This document shows, piece after piece, positions 1 through 5,587 of a stretch of 5,587 nt of DNA. Numbering within the stretch: position 1 is the stretch's first letter; every line of letters starts with the position of its first letter. Source of the DNA: Gammaproteobacteria bacterium RBG_16_57_12 (lineage in GTDB: Bacteria > Pseudomonadota > Gammaproteobacteria > RBG-16-57-12); assembly GCA_001801365.1 (NCBI GenBank), contig MGXL01000035.1:1-5587 (forward strand), given 5' to 3'. Made by a program: the position numbers and the translations under genes. Below the pieces are notes generated by a model, which made no database searches, was not told the DNA's origin, and saw nothing but the letters and a program-made list of their open reading frames with translations.

Positions 1-78
1 CGTCTTGCCATGGTCTACGTGACCGATCGTGCCTACATTCAGATGCGGCTTCTTGCGTTCAAATTTTCCCTTGGACAC
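1..78 (-). CDS. tuf: Elongation factor Tu, N-terminal fragment (open at left window edge)
   Basis: EF-Tu is the cytoplasmic GTPase that delivers aminoacyl-tRNA to the ribosomal A site. Only the first 26 codons are visible, and the gene runs out of the window. They read (V/M)[18 protein letters not shown] and then HVDHGKT, so the G1 P-loop GHVDHGKT sits at residues 19-26, exactly where EF-Tu has it. The start is taken as GTG (76-78): it aligns with the E. coli tufA start, which is also GTG, and a GAGG motif lies 8 nt upstream; no in-frame ATG occurs in the visible part. It follows fusA after 55 nt, as tufA does in str operons. Whether the genome has a second tuf copy cannot be seen here. Identity is near certain despite the short length; initiator tRNA reads the GTG as methionine. 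Confidence 0.96.
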   Translation of the reverse strand, partial: MSKGKFERKKPHLNVGTIGHVDHGKT

Positions 79-86
79 GGTGTTTA

Positions 87-90
87 CCTC
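87..90 (-). promoter_or_regulatory. Ribosome binding site of tuf
   Basis: On the minus strand GAGG (within GAGGTAAAC) lies 8 nt before the GTG at 76-78. This spacing supports the GTG as start codon of tuf. Confidence 0.75.
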
Positions 91-133
91 GTTTTCTCTG
101 CTGTCGATTTACACAAATGGGTTATTAAGCCTG

Positions 134-2233
134 TCAAGATGCCTTTTTGATAACGCTCTCGGCGATACTATTGGGTGCTTCGGCATACTTGGCGAACTCC
201 ATGGAGTAGGTGGCACGCCCCTGGGTTGCCGAGCGCAGGTCGGTCGCATACCCGAACATTTCGCCCAGCGGCACTTCGGCGCGAATGATCTTGCCGGCCG
301 GTGAGTCATCCATACCCTGGAGAATGCCGCGACGACGGTTCAGGTCGCCCATGACATCCCCCATCTTTTCTTCCGGCGTAACCACCTCAACCTTCATGAT
401 CGGTTCAAGCAGCACCGGACTGGCTTCCACGGCCCCCTTCTTGAACCCCATGGAGCCAGCGATCTTGAACGCCATTTCATTGGAATCCACATCATGATAA
501 GAGCCATCGATCAGGGTCACCTTGACATCCACGACCGGATAGCCGGCGATTACACCGTTCAGCATCTGTTCCCGGATACCTTTATCGACGGCCGGGACAT
601 ATTCCCTGGGTACTACACCCCCCACGATGCCATTGACGAATTCGTAGCCGCTGCCCGCTTCCATCGGCTCCATTCTGAGCCAGACGTGGCCATACTGGCC
701 GCGACCGCCGGACTGACGCACGAACTTTCCTTCCACCTCGACCGTCTTGCGTATAGTCTCGCGATAGGCCACGCGTGGCGCACCGACATTGGCCTCGACA
801 CCAAACTCACGGCGCATCCGGTCAACGATGATCTCCAGATGCAATTCGCCCATACCTGAGATAATGGTCTGGCCGGATTCCTCGTCGGTCCTGACGCGGA
901 AGGACGGATCTTCCTGGGCCAGCTTGCTCAGGGCAACACCCATCTTTTCCTGGTCGGCCTTGGTCTTAGGCTCGATGGCCACAGAAATGACCGGCTCGGG
1001 GAATTCCATGCGCTCGAGCGTGATGACATGTTTCAGATCGCACAGGGTATCGCCGGTGGTGACATCCTTCAGGCCCACTGCGGCGGCGATATCGCCCGCA
1101 TGTACTTCCTTGATTTCATCGCGATGATTGGCGTGCATCTGCAGCACACGGCCGACACGCTCCTTTTTGCCCTTGATAGGGTTATAGACGGTATCACCCG
1201 AATTCAGCACTCCGGAATAGACACGGAAGAAGGTCAGGGTGCCGACGAAAGGGTCGGTGGCGATCTTGAAGGCCAGCGCCGAGAACGGCTCGTTGTCATC
1301 GGCATGGCGTGCGGCCTCGGTACCGGCGGCATCGTCCAGCGAGCCCTTGATGGACTCGATATCTGTAGGTGCGGGCATGTAATAGATCACGGCATCCAGC
1401 ATGGCCTGCACGCCCTTGTTCTTGAAGGCGGAGCCGCACAAGGCCGGGACGATCTCGCTCTTCAGAGTGCGAATGCGCAAACCCTTGCGTATTTCCTCTT
1501 CACTGAGCTCTTCGCCCCCCAGATATTTTTCCATCAATTCTTCGTTGGCCTCAGCGGCCGCTTCTATCAGGTGATCACGCCACTTGGCGCATTCTGCCTG
1601 CATCTCCGCGGGAATCTCCTTGGCCTCATAGGTCAGACCCTTGTCCGCCTCGTTCCAGTAGATTGCCTTCATGCGGACCAGGTCTACCACACCCTTGAAA
1701 TTTTCCTCGGCGCCGATCGGCAGCTGCACCGGCACCGGGTTGGCTCCCAGGCGGCTCTTGATCTGGCCGATCACACGCAGAAAATTGGCGCCGGCACGGT
1801 CCATCTTGTTGACGAAGGCGAGGCGGGGCACGCGGTATTTATTGCCCTGGCGCCAGACTGTTTCCGATTGCGGCTCTACGCCGCCGACGGCGCAGAATAC
1901 CGCGCAGGCGCCATCGAGGACGCGCAGGGAACGCTCCACCTCGATAGTGAAATCGACGTGGCCGGGGGTATCGATAATATTGACCCGATGTTCCGGAAAC
2001 TGCTTGTCCATGCCGCTCCAGAAACAGGTGGTGGCCGCGGAGGTAATGGTGATGCCGCGCTCCTGCTCCTGCACCATCCAGTCCATGGTGGCCGCACCGT
2101 CATGTACTTCACCGATCTTGTGTGAAACACCGGTATAAAACAGCACGCGCTCGGTAGTCGTGGTCTTGCCGGCATCAATGTGCGCCATGATTCCGATATT
2201 GCGGTAGCGATCTATGGGTGTTTTACGTGCCAC
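134..2233 (-). CDS. fusA: Elongation factor G (translocase GTPase)
   Basis: EF-G is the cytoplasmic GTPase that drives tRNA-mRNA translocation and, with ribosome recycling factor, helps split ribosomes after termination. The 699-residue product is close to the E. coli length (704). Visible GTPase motifs: G1 AHIDAGKT (17-24), switch [12 protein letters not shown] (59-69), G3 DTPGH (88-92), G4 NKMD (142-145) and a G5-like GSAFKN (267-272). Domain II follows from about 310, domain III near 410-485 ([14 protein letters not shown] at 460-473). Domain IV has the conserved tip SYHDVDS (578-584, His580), and domain V includes SRR-like NRRRG (632-636) and [10 protein letters not shown] (659-668). The start is GTG: an in-frame TAA lies three codons upstream, the next in-frame Met is residue 16 at the edge of the P-loop, and AAGG precedes the GTG by 9 nt. 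The stop is TGA. About four residues are missing relative to E. coli near 527. All features fit canonical housekeeping EF-G rather than the EF-G2 paralogue. Confidence 0.99.
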   Translation of the reverse strand: MARKTPIDRYRNIGIMAHIDAGKTTTTERVLFYTGVSHKIGEVHDGAATMDWMVQEQERGITITSAATTCFWSGMDKQFPEHRVNIIDTPGHVDFTIEVERSLRVLDGACAVFCAVGGVEPQSETVWRQGNKYRVPRLAFVNKMDRAGANFLRVIGQIKSRLGANPVPVQLPIGAEENFKGVVDLVRMKAIYWNEADKGLTYEAKEIPAEMQAECAKWRDHLIEAAAEANEELMEKYLGGEELSEEEIRKGLRIRTLKSEIVPALCGSAFKNKGVQAMLDAVIYYMPAPTDIESIKGSLDDAAGTEAARHADDNEPFSALAFKIATDPFVGTLTFFRVYSGVLNSGDTVYNPIKGKKERVGRVLQMHANHRDEIKEVHAGDIAAAVGLKDVTTGDTLCDLKHVITLERMEFPEPVISVAIEPKTKADQEKMGVALSKLAQEDPSFRVRTDEESGQTIISGMGELHLEIIVDRMRREFGVEANVGAPRVAYRETIRKTVEVEGKFVRQSGGRGQYGHVWLRMEPMEAGSGYEFVNGIVGGVVPREYVPAVDKGIREQMLNGVIAGYPVVDVKVTLIDGSYHDVDSNEMAFKIAGSMGFKKGAVEASPVLLEPIMKVEVVTPEEKMGDVMGDLNRRRGILQGMDDSPAGKIIRAEVPLGEMFGYATDLRSATQGRATYSMEFAKYAEAPNSIAESVIKKAS

Positions 2234-2242
2234 GTGTACTTA

Positions 2243-2246
2243 CCTT
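2243..2246 (-). promoter_or_regulatory. Ribosome binding site of fusA
   Basis: Minus-strand AAGG, within TAAGGTAAG, lies 9 nt before the GTG at 2231-2233. With the in-frame TAA at 2240-2242 it fixes GTG as the fusA start. Confidence 0.75.
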
Positions 2247-2267
2247 ATCAAAAAATGGATATTCCAA

Positions 2268-2738
2268 TTACCAGCGGTAATGGGCGAAGGCCTTGTTGGC
2301 GTCCGCCATACGATGCGTATCTTCACGTTTTTTCACAGCGGTGCCGCGATTCTCGCAGGCTTCGGAGATTTCGGCAGCCAGACGGGCGCCCATGCTTTTC
2401 TCACCGCGCGCACGTGCCGCATCTACCAGCCAGCGCATGGCCAAGGCAGTACGGCGCTCGGGACGCACTTCAACCGGCACCTGATAGGTGGCGCCGCCGA
2501 CACGACGGGACTTCACCTCGACGCTCGGGCGGACGTTGTCCAGCGCCTTGGTCAGGGACTCCATCGGATTCTGAGCACCCTTCTCGCCGATCCTGTCCAG
2601 CGCGCCGTAGACGATCTTTTCCGCCACGGATTTCTTGCCGCGACGCATGATGACATTGATCAATTTGGCAAGGGTCTGATCTCCGTATTTAGGATCCGGG
2701 AGTATCGTCCTCTTGGCAGCTTCTCTTCTTCTGGCCAT
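2268..2738 (-). CDS. rpsG: 30S ribosomal protein S7
   Basis: S7 binds the 3' major domain of 16S rRNA and starts assembly of the 30S head; it also contacts E-site tRNA and mRNA near the decoding region. The product has 156 residues, the usual length, and ends in [10 protein letters not shown] like the E. coli B form, without the C-terminal extension of E. coli K-12. The N-terminal part has the basic arm [10 protein letters not shown], and the S7 family signature runs from about residue 20 to 46 ([22 protein letters not shown] and on). [14 protein letters not shown] (78-91), on the RNA-binding beta hairpin, is fully conserved. The ATG start gives the expected N terminus; stop TAA. It is 32 nt downstream of rpsL and 34 nt upstream of fusA, so it is almost certainly co-transcribed. 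In E. coli S7 represses its own operon from the rpsL-rpsG gap; that gap is much shorter here. Confidence 0.99.
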   Translation of the reverse strand: MARRREAAKRTILPDPKYGDQTLAKLINVIMRRGKKSVAEKIVYGALDRIGEKGAQNPMESLTKALDNVRPSVEVKSRRVGGATYQVPVEVRPERRTALAMRWLVDAARARGEKSMGARLAAEISEACENRGTAVKKREDTHRMADANKAFAHYRW

Positions 2739-2746
2739 GTGTAATA

Positions 2747-2756
2747 TCCAAACCTT
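2747..2756 (-). promoter_or_regulatory. Weak or bipartite ribosome binding site of rpsG
   Basis: The minus strand upstream of the rpsG ATG reads CCAAGGTTTGGATATTACAC. The best Shine-Dalgarno match, AAGG (2753-2756), is 14 nt from the ATG, which is long. A weaker GGA (2747-2749) is at the usual 8 nt. CCAA and TTGG can pair around a GGT loop, a 4-bp stem that would partly mask AAGG. This suggests that rpsG may rely on ribosomes finishing rpsL (translational coupling), which is known for E. coli but only inferred here. Confidence 0.45.
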
Positions 2757-2770
2757 GGTTAATAGTTAAA

Positions 2771-3145
2771 TCAGGACTTCGGACGCTTGGCGCCATACTT
2801 GGAGCGACCCTGCCGGCGGCTATCCACGCCGGCGGTATCCAGGCTGCCGCGCACCGTGTGATAACGCACCCCCGGCAGGTCCTTGACGCGACCACCGCGA
2901 ATCAGGATCACGGAGTGTTCCTGGAGGTTATGCCCTTCTCCACCGATATAGGTGGACACCTCCATGCCGTTGGTCAGGCGCACACGCGCCACCTTGCGCA
3001 GCGCGGAATTCGGTTTTTTCGGGGTTGTGGTGTATACACGTGTGCACACCCCCCGCTTCTGCGGGCAGCCGGCCAAGGCAGGTACCTTGCTTTTTTCCTG
3101 CTGGCGCTTACGCGGTTTACGCACCAACTGATTGAATGTTGCCAT
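2771..3145 (-). CDS. rpsL: 30S ribosomal protein S12
   Basis: S12 lies at the decoding centre of the 30S subunit, affects reading accuracy and is the classic site of streptomycin resistance changes. The 124-residue product equals the E. coli length and aligns without gaps: [14 protein letters not shown] at the N terminus, [14 protein letters not shown] (27-40), [11 protein letters not shown] (42-52), [20 protein letters not shown] (68-87) and [13 protein letters not shown] (88-100), ending [10 protein letters not shown]. Lys43, Lys88 and Pro91 (42, 87 and 90 without the initiator Met) are all the sensitive-type residues, and Asp89, the residue methylthiolated by RimO in E. coli, is present. 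The ATG start has a good GGAG (3153-3156) 7 nt upstream. It is the first gene of the str group and follows the promoter and leader hairpin in the rpoC-rpsL gap. Stop is TGA. Confidence 0.99.
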   Translation of the reverse strand: MATFNQLVRKPRKRQQEKSKVPALAGCPQKRGVCTRVYTTTPKKPNSALRKVARVRLTNGMEVSTYIGGEGHNLQEHSVILIRGGRVKDLPGVRYHTVRGSLDTAGVDSRRQGRSKYGAKRPKS

Positions 3146-3164
3146 TTTTCTACTCCAACCCTAC

Positions 3165-3196
3165 AAATAAAACGACAGGCAGGTTCTCTGCCTGTC
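3165..3196 (-). terminator. Terminator- or attenuator-like hairpin in the rpsL leader
   Basis: On the minus strand GACAGGCAG (3188-3196) pairs perfectly with CTGCCTGTC (3174-3182) around the 5-nt loop AGAAC: 9 bp, six of them G-C. It is followed by G and then TTTTATTT (3165-3172), the layout of an intrinsic terminator. It sits downstream of the predicted str promoter and about 20 nt before the rpsL Shine-Dalgarno. It could stop rpoBC read-through, attenuate the str promoter, or serve as a 5' stabilising stem. The hairpin is directly visible; which role it has is inference. On the plus strand the stem is not followed by T residues, so it is not a plus-strand terminator. Confidence 0.65.
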
Positions 3197-3209
3197 AAAG
3201 AGACGCGAG

Positions 3210-3238
3210 ATTCTAGAAGTTGTGCCCGCGACTGTCAA
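3210..3238 (-). promoter_or_regulatory. Sigma70-type promoter of the str operon (PrpsL)
   Basis: The minus strand has a perfect -35 TTGACA (3233-3238), a 17-nt spacer (3216-3232) and -10 TAGAAT (3210-3215, five of six matches). Transcription should start near 3203, giving a leader of about 58 nt. The bases after the -10, CTCGCGT, form a GC-rich discriminator of the kind found in stringently controlled rRNA and ribosomal protein promoters, so repression by ppGpp is a reasonable inference. The region just upstream of -35 is GC-rich and offers no proximal UP element; an A6 tract (3263-3268) lies at roughly -60. Position before rpsL fits a promoter that uncouples str gene expression from rpoBC. 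Confidence 0.85.
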
Positions 3239-3281
3239 GTCCTAATCGGGCCCAGCCGCGGGTTTTTTCAGTGCAATGGCC

Positions 3282-5587
3282 TCAGCCCACCGACTCCTTC
3301 ACCTGATCACCGGTATCTATGCCGCTGCTTATGGATTCGGCAACCGGCTCGACGCCCAGTTGTTCGGCGGTCCTGCGGCGCTGGCGGTCAGTGTGGTAGG
3401 CCATACCCGTTCCGGCGGGGATCAGGCGTCCCACGATGACATTCTCCTTGAGGCCGCGCAGCAGGTCGACCTTGCCGTTTACGGCCGCCTCGGTCAGAAC
3501 GCGGGTGGTCTCCTGGAATGATGCTGCGGAAATGAACGAGTCCGTCGCCAGCGAGGCCTTGGTAATGCCCAGCAGAACCGGCTCATAGACCGCCGGCATC
3601 TTGCCATCGGCCACTATCCGTTCGTTTTCCTTCAATACCACGGACAGCTCCAGCTGTTCCCCCTTGAGGAACTTGCTGTCGCCCGGATCGGCGATGTCGA
3701 CCTTGCGCAACATCTGGCGGACGATCACCTCGATGTGCTTGTCGTTGATCTTTACCCCCTGCAGGCGGTAAACGTCCTGAACTTCGTTCACGATATAGCT
3801 GGCCAGGGTCTCGACACCCAGCAGGCGCAGGATATCGTGCGGGATCGGAGGACCATCACTGATCACTTCGCCCTTTTCCACGTGCTCACCCTCGAAGACG
3901 GTGATATGGCGCCATTTCGGTATCAGCTCCTCGTAGGTATCGCCTTCCTTCGGGGTGATGATCAGACGCTGTTTGCCCTTGGTTTCCTTGCCAAAGGAAA
4001 CGGTACCGGAAATCTCGGCCAGGATCGCCGGCTCCTTGGGCTTGCGCGCCTCGAAGAGATCGGCCACGCGGGGCAGACCACCCGTTATGTCACGGGTCTT
4101 GGTGGTTTCGTGCGGGATACGCGCCAGCACGTCGCCCACACCCACGGCGGCACCGTCCGCCAGGGAGACAATCGCCCCCGCCGGCAGGTAGTAGTGGGCC
4201 GGTATGTTGGTGCCGGCGATATTCAGATCTTTACCTTTGTCATTCAACAGCTTGATCATGGGGCGCAGATCCTTGGCCGCGCCGGAACGCATCTTCGGCT
4301 CCATGACTACCAGACTGGTCAGACCGGTCACTTCGTCGGTCTGGCTCTGCACGGTGACGCCTTCAGAGAAGTCGCTGAACTGGGCGTAACCCGCCACTTC
4401 GGTAATGATCGGGTGGGTATGTGGATCCCAGCTCGCCACCATCTGCCCGGCTTCGACGTCCTGGGTATCGGTAACATTGAGGATAGCGCCATAGGGCAGC
4501 TTGTAGCGTTCACGTTCACGGCCATGGCTGTCCAACACCGCCACTTCACCGGAACGGGACACGGCGACATAGTGACTCTTGGCATGCTGCACCATCTTGA
4601 TGTTATGCAGACGCACCATACCCCTGGATTTGACCTCGATATTGCTGATCGCCGCGGAGCGGGATGCCGCACCACCGATATGGAAGGTACGCATGGTCAG
4701 CTGGGTGCCGGGCTCGCCGATGGACTGGGCGGCGATTACGCCGGCGGCCTCGCCGATATTGACCAGATGGCCACGCGCCAGATCACGACCGTAGCACTTG
4801 GCGCATATGCCATAGCGGGATTCGCAGGTAATGGGCGAGCGCACCTTGACCTGGTCGATGCTCATTTCCTCAAGGCGGTCCACCCAGCGTTCATCCAGCA
4901 ACGTGCCCGTGGTGACCACCACCTCGTCGGAGTTGGGCGCCAGCACATCTTCGGCCACGACACGGCCCAGCACCCGCTCACGCAGCGGCTCAACCACATC
5001 ACCGCCTTCGATCAGGGGATTCATGGTCAGGCCACGGCTGGTACCGCAATCATCCTCGCTGACCACCATGTCCTGAGCCACGTCGACCAGACGACGGGTC
5101 AAATAACCGGAGTTGGCCGTCTTCAGGGCCGTGTCCGCCAGACCCTTGCGGGCACCATGGGTGGAAATAAAATATTGCAGTACGTTCAAACCTTCGCGGA
5201 AGTTGGCGGTGATCGGCGTCTCGATAATGGAGCCGTCCGGTTTGGCCATCAGGCCGCGCATGCCGGACAACTGACGGATCTGTGCCGCGCTACCGCGGGC
5301 GCCGGAGTCGGCCATCATGTAGATCGGATTGAAGGATTGTTGTTGCACTTCCTTGCCGTCCTTCGTGATGACCTTTTCCGTCGCCAGCTTGGCCATCATG
5401 GCATTGGCCACCTGATCGTTGGTGCGGGACCAGATATCGACGACCTTGTTATAACGTTCGCCGTTGGTGACCAGACCGGAAATATACTGGTTCTCAATTT
5501 CCTTCACCTGGCTTTCCGCGGCGCGGATCAGCTCATCCTTCTCCGTGGGCATGACCAGGTCATCGACACCGAAGGAGGCCCCGGAGC
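3282..5587 (-). CDS. rpoC: RNA polymerase beta' subunit, C-terminal part (open at right window edge)
   Basis: Beta' forms, with beta, the catalytic core of RNA polymerase. About 767 residues are visible; the frame is open to the right edge, where it reads [11 protein letters not shown], matching E. coli from about residue 635, so the Met codon at 5550-5552 is internal. Counting from that Met (E. coli number minus 645), the bridge helix lies at about 123-160 (5073-5186). The zinc site is Cys169, Cys243, Cys250 and Cys253 (E. coli C814, C888, C895, C898). The trigger loop [20 protein letters not shown] is at 279-298, with Met287, Arg288 and His291. It is interrupted by an SI3 insertion of about 187 residues (299-485) and resumes at [15 protein letters not shown] (489-503). 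The catalytic NADFDGD motif is outside the window. [20 protein letters not shown] (661-680) is the conserved C-terminal switch region. The last 30 residues diverge from E. coli, as expected. Stop is TGA at 3282-3284. Confidence 0.99.
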   Translation of the reverse strand, partial: SGASFGVDDLVMPTEKDELIRAAESQVKEIENQYISGLVTNGERYNKVVDIWSRTNDQVANAMMAKLATEKVITKDGKEVQQQSFNPIYMMADSGARGSAAQIRQLSGMRGLMAKPDGSIIETPITANFREGLNVLQYFISTHGARKGLADTALKTANSGYLTRRLVDVAQDMVVSEDDCGTSRGLTMNPLIEGGDVVEPLRERVLGRVVAEDVLAPNSDEVVVTTGTLLDERWVDRLEEMSIDQVKVRSPITCESRYGICAKCYGRDLARGHLVNIGEAAGVIAAQSIGEPGTQLTMRTFHIGGAASRSAAISNIEVKSRGMVRLHNIKMVQHAKSHYVAVSRSGEVAVLDSHGRERERYKLPYGAILNVTDTQDVEAGQMVASWDPHTHPIITEVAGYAQFSDFSEGVTVQSQTDEVTGLTSLVVMEPKMRSGAAKDLRPMIKLLNDKGKDLNIAGTNIPAHYYLPAGAIVSLADGAAVGVGDVLARIPHETTKTRDITGGLPRVADLFEARKPKEPAILAEISGTVSFGKETKGKQRLIITPKEGDTYEELIPKWRHITVFEGEHVEKGEVISDGPPIPHDILRLLGVETLASYIVNEVQDVYRLQGVKINDKHIEVIVRQMLRKVDIADPGDSKFLKGEQLELSVVLKENERIVADGKMPAVYEPVLLGITKASLATDSFISAASFQETTRVLTEAAVNGKVDLLRGLKENVIVGRLIPAGTGMAYHTDRQRRRTAEQLGVEPVAESISSGIDTGDQVKESVG

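Noticed and set aside
494..859. Plus-strand open frame of 121 codons opposite fusA
   Set aside because: It is antisense to the conserved domain III to IV region of EF-G, without recognisable motifs or a convincing ribosome binding site; explained by codon bias of fusA.
1028..2125. Plus-strand open frame of 365 codons opposite fusA
   Set aside because: It lies wholly antisense to the well conserved fusA frame, has no recognisable protein motifs and a composition expected from the complement of a GC-rich coding sequence. It is a shadow frame.
3014..3019. A6 run in rpsL (codons 43-44) as a programmed slippage site
   Set aside because: It encodes the invariant Lys43-Lys44 of S12, the frame continues normally on both sides, and no stimulatory element or alternative product is evident.
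3193..3198. Second TTGACA on the minus strand, overlapping the leader hairpin
   Set aside because: No acceptable -10 lies 16-18 nt downstream; the T-rich sequence TTTTAT is 20 nt away and matches poorly. The hexamer is better explained as the first arm of the hairpin.
3211..3218. TTCTAGAA palindrome overlapping the -10 as a repressor operator
   Set aside because: Eight bases with no extension of the symmetry; it is accounted for by the -10 hexamer and neighbouring bases, and no regulator can be suggested.
3250..3268. Plus-strand CCC-GGG stem followed by six T residues, as a plus-strand terminator
   Set aside because: The stem has only three G-C pairs plus G-T wobbles, and no plus-strand gene exists here to be terminated.
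5550..5552. ATG as a possible start of a separate 756-residue protein
   Set aside because: The frame continues without a stop to the window edge and the upstream residues match RpoC, so this Met is internal to rpoC.

Overview
The window holds part of the classic rpoBC/str transcription-translation cluster of a Gram-negative bacterium, all on the minus strand and read right to left: rpoC (3' part, open at the right edge), rpsL, rpsG, fusA and tuf (first 26 codons, open at the left edge). Protein similarity, judged by eye against remembered E. coli sequences, is very high throughout. RpoC keeps the large insertion in the trigger loop (SI3) seen in Proteobacteria, and S12, S7 and EF-G are all of E. 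coli type. A gammaproteobacterium is the most likely source. It is not an enteric bacterium, because there rpoC and rpsL lie in separate chromosomal regions. I cannot name the genus.

Layout: rpoC ends at 3282. A 136-nt gap (3146-3281) then carries a very good sigma70-type promoter (TTGACA, 17-nt spacer, TAGAAT, GC-rich discriminator). Immediately after the expected start site comes a 9-bp GC-rich hairpin followed by a T-rich tract, which looks like an intrinsic terminator or attenuator in the rpsL leader. The str genes follow with short gaps: rpsL-(32 nt)-rpsG-(34 nt)-fusA-(55 nt)-tuf. rpsL and rpsG start with ATG; both elongation factor genes start with GTG. No stretch longer than 300 bases lacks a gene.

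Together the genes supply the catalytic beta' subunit of RNA polymerase, two 30S proteins (S12 in the decoding centre, S7 as head assembly initiator) and the two GTPases of the elongation cycle (EF-G and EF-Tu). The arrangement lets the cell adjust transcription and translation capacity together with growth.

I found no mobile element, CRISPR array, RNA gene, pseudogene or unknown coding sequence, and no evidence of an undescribed system. The observations most worth checking are regulatory: the terminator-like hairpin just downstream of the str promoter, and the rpsL-rpsG gap, which looks too short for an E. coli-style S7 operator.
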